DNA of 64,000 bases. Source: Bacteroidales bacterium (GTDB taxonomy: Bacteria; Bacteroidota; Bacteroidia; Bacteroidales; UBA932). Both the position numbers and the translations under genes were made by a program. Below, in pieces: positions 34,388-42,288 of the stretch. The number at the start of each line of letters is the position of its first letter. Position 1 is the first letter of the stretch. The stretch spans positions 1 through 64,000 of the forward strand of contig JAFRSW010000014.1 of assembly GCA_017427385.1 (NCBI GenBank), read 5' to 3'. A model generated the notes under the pieces. The model saw nothing but the letters and a program-made list of their open reading frames with translations, was not told the DNA's origin and made no database searches.

Positions 34388-35065
34388 ATGAAACGATACC
34401 TATATATATTGCTGCTTGCCTTGCTTGCTTCGTCCTGCATGAAGGCTGATATGGATAATTGGATAGATGGGGCTCCTATCGATGATAATGCGACGGGAGA
34501 GTATATGGCCATACTCACAGTCAAGAAAACGCCTACGGACAGCGTCTATTTCCAGCTGAACGATTCTACCACCATCTATGCCGCCAACTATCAGAACAAC
34601 TACTCCCGTATGGAAAGGGTGTTCTGCGACATAACGGTTACCAACAAGCGCGTCGGACGTTTCAACTATACAGGCAATATCAACTGGCTGGAACCCCTGG
34701 ATGAAGGCAAGGTGACGGCCGATGCATCAGTGAAGGGATCTGATGGCCTGGACATTCTGAACGACTGGATGACCGGCGTGGAAGACGGCTACCTGACCGT
34801 TCATTATTCAACGTGGTGGGGTAAAAGCCCGGTACAGCATGATTTCTATCTGGTTACCGGCGCCAATCCTGCCGATCCCTATGAGGTGGAACTGCGCCAG
34901 AATGCAAACGGCGACAAAAAGGACGATCAGGGAGATTCCCTGATCTGTTTCGACATAAATTCCCTTCCGGATACGGGAGGACAGTATAAAACGCTTACTC
35001 TAAAATGGACTACGAGTGGAGGTTCGGCTTCTGAAAAGGAATTCAAGTTCAAGACCAGAAAGTGA
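34388..35065 (+). CDS. NigD-like lipoprotein
   Basis: 225 residues from the ATG at 34388, chosen because it begins the lipoprotein signal MKRYLYILLLALLASSC. The body (YMAILTVKKTPTDSVYFQLNDSTTIYAAN, split across an N-terminal OB-like part and a C-terminal beta-sandwich) resembles the NigD-like family, first named from a Prevotella bacteriocin locus but widespread and of unknown function. The 3' end overlaps the sigma gene start at 35016 by 50 bases, implying translational coupling. It diverges from the vWA gene. Confidence 0.75.
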   Translation: MKRYLYILLLALLASSCMKADMDNWIDGAPIDDNATGEYMAILTVKKTPTDSVYFQLNDSTTIYAANYQNNYSRMERVFCDITVTNKRVGRFNYTGNINWLEPLDEGKVTADASVKGSDGLDILNDWMTGVEDGYLTVHYSTWWGKSPVQHDFYLVTGANPADPYEVELRQNANGDKKDDQGDSLICFDINSLPDTGGQYKTLTLKWTTSGGSASEKEFKFKTRK

Positions 35066-35606
35066 ACTGACTGAGCTTGAATTGTTGAGGCTGGTCCGCA
35101 GCGGAGATTCATCCGGAATGCGCAAACTATATGAGCGCTATGTCGGGTATCTCACTGCGGTATGCTCCCGCTATGTCGTGGACCGTGCGGCGGTGAAGGA
35201 TATCCTTCAGGAGGCCTTCATCAAGATATTCAAGGGCCTGGATACCTTCGACTACCGCGGAGAGGGGAGCGTGAAGGCCTGGGCGACCAGGATAGTGGTG
35301 AACGATTCCCTGAAGGCCCTCAAGGCATCTTCCCGCCTGAGTTTCGTGGAAGACCTTCCGGATGCGCCCGAAGAAGATGAGCCCGGCCTGCCGCAAGTGC
35401 CGGCGGCCGTGGTCCAGGAGATGATAAAGGCGCTGCCGGATGGCTACAGGACCGTTTTCAATCTCTTCGTATTCGAAAAGAAATCGCACAGGGAGATAGC
35501 ATCCCTGCTTGGAATAAAGGAAGATTCGTCGGCATCGCAGTTCTTCCGCGCAAGGGCGATGCTGGCAAAGAACATAAAAGCATATTTGAAGGAACATGAG
35601 CAATAA
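35016..35606 (+). CDS. ECF-type sigma factor
   Basis: 196-residue ECF sigma factor. Region 2 covers about residues 30-95 (MRKLYERYVGYLTAVCSRYV, then DILQEAFIKIFKGLDTFDYRGEGSVKAWATRIV). Region 4 is at about 135-190 (ALPDGYRTVFNLFVFEKKSHREIASLLGI). The only upstream candidate start is GTG at 35016, inside the end of the NigD-like gene; a later TTG is possible. It overlaps the next gene by 11 bases. It is not a FecI-type sigma with a FecR partner; the downstream protein with a cytoplasmic N terminus is the likely anti-sigma. Confidence 0.88.
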   Translation: MEVRLLKRNSSSRPESELTELELLRLVRSGDSSGMRKLYERYVGYLTAVCSRYVVDRAAVKDILQEAFIKIFKGLDTFDYRGEGSVKAWATRIVVNDSLKALKASSRLSFVEDLPDAPEEDEPGLPQVPAAVVQEMIKALPDGYRTVFNLFVFEKKSHREIASLLGIKEDSSASQFFRARAMLAKNIKAYLKEHEQ

Positions 35607-36873
35607 GAACGATTGGACAGACCGCCTGCCGGAGATCCTCGAGGGCTATACGGAGGCGGAACCGGAAGGGCTGTGGGACGCAGTCCAGGCCGGCATTGAA
35701 CCAAAGAAGCGGCGTATTGCCGCTGCGTGGTGGTATTCGGGTGGAGCGCTTCTCGCCGCTGCCGCCATCGTTGCCGTGGTCCTTCTTTGGCCTGTCAGGC
35801 CTTTGACGGATGTCTCCCTCGTCCCGGGAGATGTGGTCGCGGATTTGCCGGAAACTGTCGTTGAAGAGGCTCCGGAAGACGGAGAGGTGCCTGCGTTGGC
35901 TATTGAAGGGCAGGACAGAGTCCCTTCTGGAGCCATAGCCTCCCGTGGCTGTAACGGGAGGGGCCCATCGGAGATGGGAGGGGTCTCGCAGAGACAGGCG
36001 GAAGAAGGGACTGCTGTCCTGCCCGCGAAAGACGACACCTCGACGGAATCTACCGATGCTACGACGGATGGCAATGTGCAAAATGAGCCTGATATGAACA
36101 TTGAGCCAGAAACGCACGTCGTGCCGTTGGAAAGGAAGCAGCCGATAATCAGGCGCAAGCCGACAACCAGGGTGCAGGCCGGATTTACCGCAACAGGGTA
36201 TTTTAGCCAGATCGCATCCAACTCGACTACGGGAGTCGGCGTTCCGGCAAATCCTGGTTCAAGATTGTCGGTCATGCCTATGACAAAGGCCTCCGGCACA
36301 CCTGGGGTCAATTATTCGGCGGGGCCTTCCATGCTGAGCAGAAACAAGGCCAGTACCACGGATGCCAGCCATTCCCAATCGGCAAAACTTGCCGTGACCC
36401 TGAAGGTTAATCTGGATTATCGTTGGGGAATAGAAACAGGAATCGTCTCCTCTACACTTAAATCGGAATTCAACACTACGGTCGGGAGCTCCAGTACATT
36501 CACCGATCGCACGATTACATACTTGGGCATTCCGTTGTTTGCCACTTACAATGTCTTTGAGTGGCATCGGCTAAGCATGTACTTGAGTGCGGGACCCATG
36601 TATGAATTCACAACCCGCACAAATCTGGAGAGCAGGTCTTATGTCGGTGGTTCGTTAACAGAGAGCAATTTCGACAACACTCTGTACGAAGACAGCAAAT
36701 GGTCGGTAAACGCAAGTGCAGGTCTGCAGCTTCGCGTATCCGACCATAGTGCCCTGTTCGTTCAGCCGGGAGTCTCGTATCATTTCAAGGATGATTCCGC
36801 CCTTGAAACTTTCTACACGGAGCATCCTGCTTCGTACAACGTCACATTCGGATATAGGGTAATCCTTTTCTAA
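35596..36873 (+). CDS. membrane-anchored putative anti-sigma / outer-membrane-type beta-barrel fusion
   Basis: 425 residues. A 40-residue charged N terminus (DWTDRLPEILEGYTEAEPEGLWDAV) resembles short cytoplasmic anti-sigma segments and is followed by a membrane helix at about 44-66. A linker of about 120 residues includes residues 105-143, which are encoded by an in-frame palindromic repeat. From about 190 the sequence has amphipathic strands and ends FGYRVILF like an outer membrane beta-barrel (PMP/porin-like). An inner membrane helix joined to a barrel is topologically odd but recurs next to ECF sigmas in Bacteroidota. It overlaps the sigma gene by 11 bases and converges with rpiB (four-base overlap). 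Confidence 0.7.
   Translation: MSNKNDWTDRLPEILEGYTEAEPEGLWDAVQAGIEPKKRRIAAAWWYSGGALLAAAAIVAVVLLWPVRPLTDVSLVPGDVVADLPETVVEEAPEDGEVPALAIEGQDRVPSGAIASRGCNGRGPSEMGGVSQRQAEEGTAVLPAKDDTSTESTDATTDGNVQNEPDMNIEPETHVVPLERKQPIIRRKPTTRVQAGFTATGYFSQIASNSTTGVGVPANPGSRLSVMPMTKASGTPGVNYSAGPSMLSRNKASTTDASHSQSAKLAVTLKVNLDYRWGIETGIVSSTLKSEFNTTVGSSSTFTDRTITYLGIPLFATYNVFEWHRLSMYLSAGPMYEFTTRTNLESRSYVGGSLTESNFDNTLYEDSKWSVNASAGLQLRVSDHSALFVQPGVSYHFKDDSALETFYTEHPASYNVTFGYRVILF
35908..36024. repeat. 117-bp cloverleaf-like palindromic element inserted in frame
   Basis: The ends form a long stem: 35908-35928 pairs with 36003-36024 over 21 base pairs, with a single bulged G at 36013. The interior holds three hairpins: CCTCCCGT/ACGGGAGG (35939-35961, loop 7), CCCATC/GATGGG (35964-35978, loop 3) and GTCTC/GAGAC (35983-35995, loop 3). 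The element is exactly 39 codons long and starts on a codon boundary, encoding residues 105-143 of the beta-barrel protein without a stop. No second copy was found by eye in this window. It resembles in concept the palindromic elements that insert in Rickettsia genes. Confidence 0.85.
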
Positions 36874-37301
36874 ATCGCGGTAATCTTGTCGATGCGGCGC
36901 TGATGGCGTCCGCCGGCGAACTTGGTGGTGAGCCAGGTGCGCACTATGCTCACGGCCATACGATAAGAGATGAATCTGGCCGGAAGCACCAGCACGTTGG
37001 CATTGTTATGCTCTTTCACCAGAGCCCCTACGGCGGTATTCCATGCCAGCCCGGCACGCACGCCCTTGTGGTGGTTGAGGGTGATGGCCATGCCGTTGCC
37101 GGTTCCGCAGATGGCGATGCCAAGGTCGCACTCGCCGGACTCCACGGCGCTTCCCAGAGGATGCGCGAAGTCCGGGTAATCGCAACTTTCCGTACTGTCC
37201 GTTCCATAATTGACTACTTCATATCCTTTGCCCAGCAAGTAGGATATCAACTTTGCCTTATATTCCACGCCAGCGTGGTCGCTGCATATTCCGATTTTCA
37301 T
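36870..37301 (-). CDS. rpiB: ribose-5-phosphate isomerase B
   Basis: 143-residue RpiB/LacAB-type isomerase interconverting ribose 5-phosphate and ribulose 5-phosphate. Family blocks are MKIGICSDHAGVEYKAKL, DYPDFAHPLGSAV, the CGTGNGMAITLNHHKGVRAGL active-site loop with its cysteine, and the NNANVLVLPARF strand. It is the last gene of the minus-strand dcw transcription unit, overlapping the gltX stop by one base, and overlaps the convergent plus-strand barrel gene by four bases. No terminator is visible. Confidence 0.95.
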   Translation of the reverse strand: MKIGICSDHAGVEYKAKLISYLLGKGYEVVNYGTDSTESCDYPDFAHPLGSAVESGECDLGIAICGTGNGMAITLNHHKGVRAGLAWNTAVGALVKEHNNANVLVLPARFISYRMAVSIVRTWLTTKFAGGRHQRRIDKITAI

Positions 37302-38854
37302 TATCCTAAAACTTTAGTTGCCTTTTCAATGCGTGATTTGAACTCGTCTTTGCCGATGGGGATGACGATGTCGGCGATGCCGAGGCCGCTGCCGGAGCCG
37401 GTGAGGGCGAGGCGGATACAGTTCATCACCTTGCCCATGGGCCATTCGTTGGAGCGGATGTATTCTTCGAGGGCGCTTTCCAGGGCCTCTTTGGTCCATC
37501 CCCCGTCAAATGCGGAAATGAAGTCCGCTGCCTTGAGAGCGAGCTCCACATTTTCCGGTTTCCAGAACTTGGCCACATCCTTCTCGGCATAGGTTTCAGG
37601 CGCCTTGAAGAGATACCAGGCGATGTCCCAGAAGTCTGCCACGAAGGTGGCGCGTTCCTTGATCAGGTGCACGACTTTTACAAGATGCGCGAAGTCGTCT
37701 TCTACACCGTGTTCGGCAAGCACGGGAACGAAGAGCTTTGCCAGTTCCTCGTCGCTCTTCATCCTCAAATATTCTTTATTGAACCACTTGGCCTTATCGG
37801 GGTTGAACTTCGCGCCTGCCTTCTGCACTTTATCCATCGAGAAAGCCTTCACCAGTTCATCGAGGGAGAAAATCTCCTGCTCGGTGCCGGGGTTCCAGCC
37901 AAGGAGGGCCAGCATGTTCACGAAGGCCTCGGGGAAATATCCGTCCTCGCGATAGCCGCGAGTGACCTCTCCTGCCTCGTTGACCCAGCGCAGGGGGAAT
38001 ACGGGGAAGCCGAGCTTGTCGCCATCGCGCTTGCTGAGCTTACCGTTGCCGACTGGCTTCAGCAGAAGGGAAAGATGCGCAAAACGGGGCTGGGTGTCCG
38101 TCCATCCGAAGGCTCGGTAAAGCAGATAGTGAAGCGGCAGCGAAGGCAGCCACTCCTCTCCGCGTATCACTTCGGTGACCTCCATCAGATGGTCGTCCAC
38201 TATATTGGCAAGATGATACGTAGGCAGTTCGTCCGCACGTTTCCAGAGTACCTTGTCGTCCAGGGTGCGGGTGTTCACCTCTATGTGTCCACGGATCAGG
38301 TCGTCCATCTCCACAACCTCGTCTTCCGGCATCTTGAAGCGCACAGTCCAGTCTGTGGTCTCGGCGAGCAGCCGCTCAGTCTCGGCGGCGGGCAGGGTGA
38401 GGGAGTTCTTCAGGGTCTTGCGGCTCTCGTAATTGTAGATGAAGGTCTGTCCTGCGGCTTCCGCCTCGGCGCGCTTTGCTGCCAGTTCCTCACCGGAATC
38501 GAAGGCGTAGTATGCGTATCCGTTGGCCACCAATTGCTCGGCATACTTGCGGTAGATGCCGCGGCGCTGGCTCTGGCGGTAAGGCGCGTGCGGATGCTTC
38601 GCGGAGGGAGTCTCCACCACGTGGCCTTCGGCATCCACTCCTTCGTCGGGAATGATGCCGCACCAGCGAAGGGCCTCGATTATGTAGGCCTCCGCTCCGG
38701 GCACGAAGCGGTTGGAGTCGGTATCCTCTATGCGGAGGATGAAGTCGCCTCCGTTCTGCTTGGCATACAGATAGTTATAGAGTGCGGTGCGCACGCCTCC
38801 CATGTGCAGGGGGCCGGTGGGGGAGGGAGCGAATCTTACGCGTGTCTTTCTCAT
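37301..38854 (-). CDS. gltX: glutamyl-tRNA synthetase
   Basis: Class I synthetase charging tRNA-Glu. 517 residues with the HIGH-type signature in RFAPSPTGPLHMGGVRTALYN and the KMSKS-type loop as KLSKRDGDKLG. The C-terminal helical anticodon-binding part ends at IEKATKVLG. The start overlaps the ftsZ stop by four bases and the stop overlaps the rpiB start by one base, so it is translated from the end of the dcw transcript. Placement directly after ftsZ is not the classic cluster order. Confidence 0.97.
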   Translation of the reverse strand: MRKTRVRFAPSPTGPLHMGGVRTALYNYLYAKQNGGDFILRIEDTDSNRFVPGAEAYIIEALRWCGIIPDEGVDAEGHVVETPSAKHPHAPYRQSQRRGIYRKYAEQLVANGYAYYAFDSGEELAAKRAEAEAAGQTFIYNYESRKTLKNSLTLPAAETERLLAETTDWTVRFKMPEDEVVEMDDLIRGHIEVNTRTLDDKVLWKRADELPTYHLANIVDDHLMEVTEVIRGEEWLPSLPLHYLLYRAFGWTDTQPRFAHLSLLLKPVGNGKLSKRDGDKLGFPVFPLRWVNEAGEVTRGYREDGYFPEAFVNMLALLGWNPGTEQEIFSLDELVKAFSMDKVQKAGAKFNPDKAKWFNKEYLRMKSDEELAKLFVPVLAEHGVEDDFAHLVKVVHLIKERATFVADFWDIAWYLFKAPETYAEKDVAKFWKPENVELALKAADFISAFDGGWTKEALESALEEYIRSNEWPMGKVMNCIRLALTGSGSGLGIADIVIPIGKDEFKSRIEKATKVLG

Positions 38855-40092
38855 TGTTCTTTCTTTTGAGGTTTGCGGCGTATGGCCGGTTCATTCTCGA
38901 GAGGGCTGATGTCCTGGCCTTCTTCCACCAGAAGGACGGGCTTGGTGTCGTAGCGGAAGGTGCGCTCACCGCCCTTGCCGGTATAACCGATGTGGGAGCT
39001 GCCGTCGGCGGGAAGCGAAATGCCTTCGCCGCTGGAGAGCTCGTCACGGTCGTACACGTAGTCCTTGCTGATGGTAATGTAATTGTCGGCATCACTGAGG
39101 CCGGGGCCGATGACGTCGTTGAAGCGGAGGCCGACCACGATGGACGTAATGTGGATGGAATCACCCGCTTCGGGAGTCTCGTCGTAGATGAGGCCGCGCT
39201 TGAAGTTGTTGCCGCCTCCTGTATACTCGTCGATGAGGTTGTTGAGCTCCTTCATCTCGTCCATGGTCAGGCCCTGGTCGTTCTTGCCGACGGTGGTGTT
39301 CACCAGCACGTTCTTGGCGCTCTTGAGGTCGAAATCGTTGAGCAAGGGGGACTCGAAGGCCTGTTTGACGGCCTTGTGGATACGGTCTGCTCCGGCTCCG
39401 CAGCCATAGCCCATAAGGGCCATGCCGCTGTCTTTCATCATGGTCTTAACATCCTCGAAGTCCACATTGATGTAGCCCTTCTTCTGGATGATCTCGACGA
39501 TGCCGCGCACTGCGGTTGCCAGCACCTCGTCCGCCTTGGGGAAGGCGTCGTGGATTAGCTGGTCGCCATAGTAATCGTAGAGGCGCTCGTTATTGATTAT
39601 GATGAGGCTGTCCACATTCTTCTCAAGTTCGTGGATGCCGTCGAGGGCGCGGGAAAGGGCCTTCTTGCCTTCGTTGAGGAAGGGGATGGTGACCACCGCC
39701 ACGGTTAGGATACCACGGTCCTTGGCCATCTTGGCGATGACCGGAGTGGCTCCGGTGCCGGTGCCGCCGCCCATGCCGGCGGTTATGAAGAGCATCTGGG
39801 TGCCGGATTCCAGCACCTTGTTTGCTATCTCGTCCTGGCTCTCGAGTGCGGCGTTGCGGCCCTTGGTGGGGTTGGTGCCGGCTCCGAGGCCGTGACCGAG
39901 CTGTATCTTGGTGGGCACGGGACTGGCATGCAGGTGCATCGAGTCCGTATTGCAGACTATGAAGCTGCAGCCTTCTATGCCCTGTTCATACATGTAGGAT
40001 ACAGCGTTGCATCCGCCTCCGCCTACTCCGAGCACTTTAATGGTCGCCACCGTGGGCTTCCAATCCTGGGGGGTGATGAGATCTTCTTCCAT
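38851..40092 (-). CDS. ftsZ: cell division protein FtsZ
   Basis: Tubulin-like GTPase forming the division ring. From the ATG at 40092 it is 413 residues; the longer upstream start at 40128 would run into ftsA and is rejected. The signature loop GGGTGTGATP and the N-terminal VLGVGGGGCNAVSYM are intact, as is the T7 loop with NVDFEDVKTMM. A variable linker is followed by the C-terminal peptide EPAIRRKPQKKEQ, the expected docking tail for FtsA, though it lacks the usual PAFLR. It starts one base after ftsA. Confidence 0.97.
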   Translation of the reverse strand: MEEDLITPQDWKPTVATIKVLGVGGGGCNAVSYMYEQGIEGCSFIVCNTDSMHLHASPVPTKIQLGHGLGAGTNPTKGRNAALESQDEIANKVLESGTQMLFITAGMGGGTGTGATPVIAKMAKDRGILTVAVVTIPFLNEGKKALSRALDGIHELEKNVDSLIIINNERLYDYYGDQLIHDAFPKADEVLATAVRGIVEIIQKKGYINVDFEDVKTMMKDSGMALMGYGCGAGADRIHKAVKQAFESPLLNDFDLKSAKNVLVNTTVGKNDQGLTMDEMKELNNLIDEYTGGGNNFKRGLIYDETPEAGDSIHITSIVVGLRFNDVIGPGLSDADNYITISKDYVYDRDELSSGEGISLPADGSSHIGYTGKGGERTFRYDTKPVLLVEEGQDISPLENEPAIRRKPQKKEQ

Positions 40093-40093
40093 A

Positions 40094-41506
40094 TCAGTTT
40101 TCCTCCATTTTATCGTATAAACCTCCAACGAAATCTTCGCCTGCCTTCAGGCTCTTCTTCGTCCATCTTACAAGGAAATTGTCTTTCCTTTCTGTCTTCT
40201 GCGGTTTCTGTTTCTTCTCCTGCTTCACTTCCCACTCTGCCTGGTCGAATACCGAACCCTCCGTGGATTCAGGAGCAGGGGTGGGGGCGGGTTTAATATC
40301 AGCCTTCTTTACGACCTCTTCAATGCAGTTCAGGTGCGTATCCTCGCGGGCATAGAGCAACATGCCGATGGTGGAAGCGGCATCCGTCTCGCCAATGCCG
40401 GCGCAGCCGCTGAAAGAGAACTTCTTCGCACGCGGGAATCCGATGCGAACGTTGTAGCCGGACATCTCCTTGATGAGATTCGCGCAACCTGCAAGGTTTG
40501 CGCATCCTCCGGTGAGCACCACGCCGTTGCGCAGGCGGTCGGCATAGCCGCTCTCCTGGATTAGGTAGAGCACGGCATCCACGATCTCGCGTACACGGGC
40601 TGTGATTATCTCGGAAAGGTACTTGACGGGGAGTTGCTGGTCGGTGCCATTCTCCTCGTCCACTATCTGCAGGATCTTGTCGCTCATGTTCTGGAGCTTG
40701 TCGGGCATGCATGCGCCGAAGCCGAGCTTGATGTTCTCGGCAAGCTTCTCGGTGAAGCCGCACTCCAGCTTGATGTCGTTGGTGATGCTGCGGCCGCCGA
40801 AGGGAATGGCATGATAGTAGCGCAGGATGCTGCCCTGATAGATGGTGATGGAAGTGACTCCGGCGCCCATCTCGATGAGGGCTATGCCGTTTTCCTTTTC
40901 TTCGGAAGACAGCACGGCTTCGGCGGTGAGCGGCGGCAGGAAGTATTTCCTCGCCAGGGCCACGTCAGCCTTGTTGAGCATGATGTCTATGTTGCGGGAA
41001 GCCTTTTTTACGCCGATGAATATCTTGAAGTTGCCCTGAAGCACCGCGCTGGGCATGCCCACTACGTCTTCCTCAGTGCAATTGATGGAGTCGTCGGTGC
41101 TGAACGACTGCGCCGATGCACCATAGATCTCCTGCTTCTCGGCATCCGCCAGCGGATAGGAATCCAGGGCCATGTCCTTGATGCAGTCTATCTCTTCCTG
41201 GGTGATGCACGCTTCGGCATCGCTGCGGTCCAGGTTCGCACTGGCGATTTCCTGGCTCACGCCGTAGCGGGGCACACCGATCACCACCTGGGTGACCTTG
41301 ATGCCGAGTTCGTCTTCCGCCTCCTTGATTGCCTCCTTGAGGGGGACGGATGCCTTCGTGGGATTGAAGATGCAGCCGTAGCGCACGCCGTCGGAGGGCC
41401 TTTCCTTGTAGTAGATTATCTCGGCGTTGTCGCCGGTGATGCGGGCCACCGACAAGGCGAGTTTTGCGGTGCCCAGATCTACTGTTGCTATGTAACGGTC
41501 TTCCAT
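40094..41506 (-). CDS. ftsA: cell division protein FtsA
   Basis: Actin-fold protein that tethers FtsZ to the membrane. 470 residues with the phosphate-1 block VDLGTAKLALSVARI near the N terminus, the phosphate-2 block IEMGAGVTSITIYQG around 215-230, and the adenosine block VVLTGGCANLAG. The C-terminal 90 residues are charged and end in the helix WTKKSLKAGEDFVGGLYDKMEE, the likely membrane-targeting amphipathic segment. It lies between ftsQ (11-base gap) and ftsZ. Confidence 0.96.
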   Translation of the reverse strand: MEDRYIATVDLGTAKLALSVARITGDNAEIIYYKERPSDGVRYGCIFNPTKASVPLKEAIKEAEDELGIKVTQVVIGVPRYGVSQEIASANLDRSDAEACITQEEIDCIKDMALDSYPLADAEKQEIYGASAQSFSTDDSINCTEEDVVGMPSAVLQGNFKIFIGVKKASRNIDIMLNKADVALARKYFLPPLTAEAVLSSEEKENGIALIEMGAGVTSITIYQGSILRYYHAIPFGGRSITNDIKLECGFTEKLAENIKLGFGACMPDKLQNMSDKILQIVDEENGTDQQLPVKYLSEIITARVREIVDAVLYLIQESGYADRLRNGVVLTGGCANLAGCANLIKEMSGYNVRIGFPRAKKFSFSGCAGIGETDAASTIGMLLYAREDTHLNCIEEVVKKADIKPAPTPAPESTEGSVFDQAEWEVKQEKKQKPQKTERKDNFLVRWTKKSLKAGEDFVGGLYDKMEEN

Positions 41507-41517
41507 ATATTTATGAT

Positions 41518-42288
41518 TTATTTTCTGCAGATAATCTGTCCTTTATACTTTACATTCACGCTTGTGTAGAAGTCCTCTTCCACCGAAGGCTTGATCCGCT
41601 TGTAGTACTCGTTTATCTTCGAGAACTTCTCGGGGATGGCCTCCGGCCTTCCCAGGATGAAACGTTCCTTACCCTCGAGCGGCACTACGACCAGGTCCCC
41701 GTTGGATTCGACCTTCATCATCTCCACTTTCCAGTCCCACTTGTTCTTCTTCATCCACTCGAGCATCTGAAGCATGTGCTCCGTCCATTCCTGACCCTCT
41801 TCCGTTGCCGGCAGGCCCTTATAGCCCACGGGCTCGTGGAGGGGGAGGGAACCCTTGATGAGAGGGAAGGTCTTGCCGCAGTCGCCCTGGATAGGGAAGA
41901 TGTATCCCCGGTCGTCGATGTAGAAGGCGTGATCGGCGGTCTCCATCCTTGCAACAGGCTCACGTTGCACTATGCTCACGTGAAGCACGCTGTCCGAAGT
42001 CCAGGCCTGGCTGGAGAGGATGGCGCTGCGCGAATCCAGCACCTTCTCTATCTCATAGAGTTTTATGCTGTCCACCCTCATGCCTATGAACACCGGGCAT
42101 TCCTTCTTGAGGTAGCCGCGCACGTCTTCTTCCGAAACAAAGTTGAGCGTATCCCTGAAGCTGATTTCCACACTCTTGCAGGTGGTGAGATGCCTGCGCT
42201 CGCGCGCAGCCTGGAGAACCAGCACGGTAACGCACAGGAACACGGCCAGCGAGAGGGCGAAAAGCAGGTATCTTACGGCTTTCTTCAT
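41518..42288 (-). CDS. ftsQ: cell division protein FtsQ
   Basis: 256-residue bitopic protein: a short cytoplasmic start, a membrane helix at about residues 6-26 (YLLFALSLAVFLCVTVLVLQ), then a POTRA-like region (residues 35-115, VEISFRDTLNFVSEEDVRGYL) and the FtsQ beta domain (IVQREPVARMETADHAFYIDDRGYIFP). It recruits late division proteins with FtsL. Sequence conservation in this family is low, but the position between murC (four-base overlap) and ftsA settles the call. Confidence 0.93.
   Translation of the reverse strand: MKKAVRYLLFALSLAVFLCVTVLVLQAARERRHLTTCKSVEISFRDTLNFVSEEDVRGYLKKECPVFIGMRVDSIKLYEIEKVLDSRSAILSSQAWTSDSVLHVSIVQREPVARMETADHAFYIDDRGYIFPIQGDCGKTFPLIKGSLPLHEPVGYKGLPATEEGQEWTEHMLQMLEWMKKNKWDWKVEMMKVESNGDLVVVPLEGKERFILGRPEAIPEKFSKINEYYKRIKPSVEEDFYTSVNVKYKGQIICRK

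Noticed and set aside
35908-36024. Cloverleaf-like folding taken as a tRNA gene
   Set aside because: The terminal stem is 21 base pairs, there is no anticodon loop or T-loop consensus, and it is inside a coding frame; a palindromic repeat fits better.
37667-38869. 400-codon plus-strand open frame
   Set aside because: Antisense to gltX with no recognisable domain.
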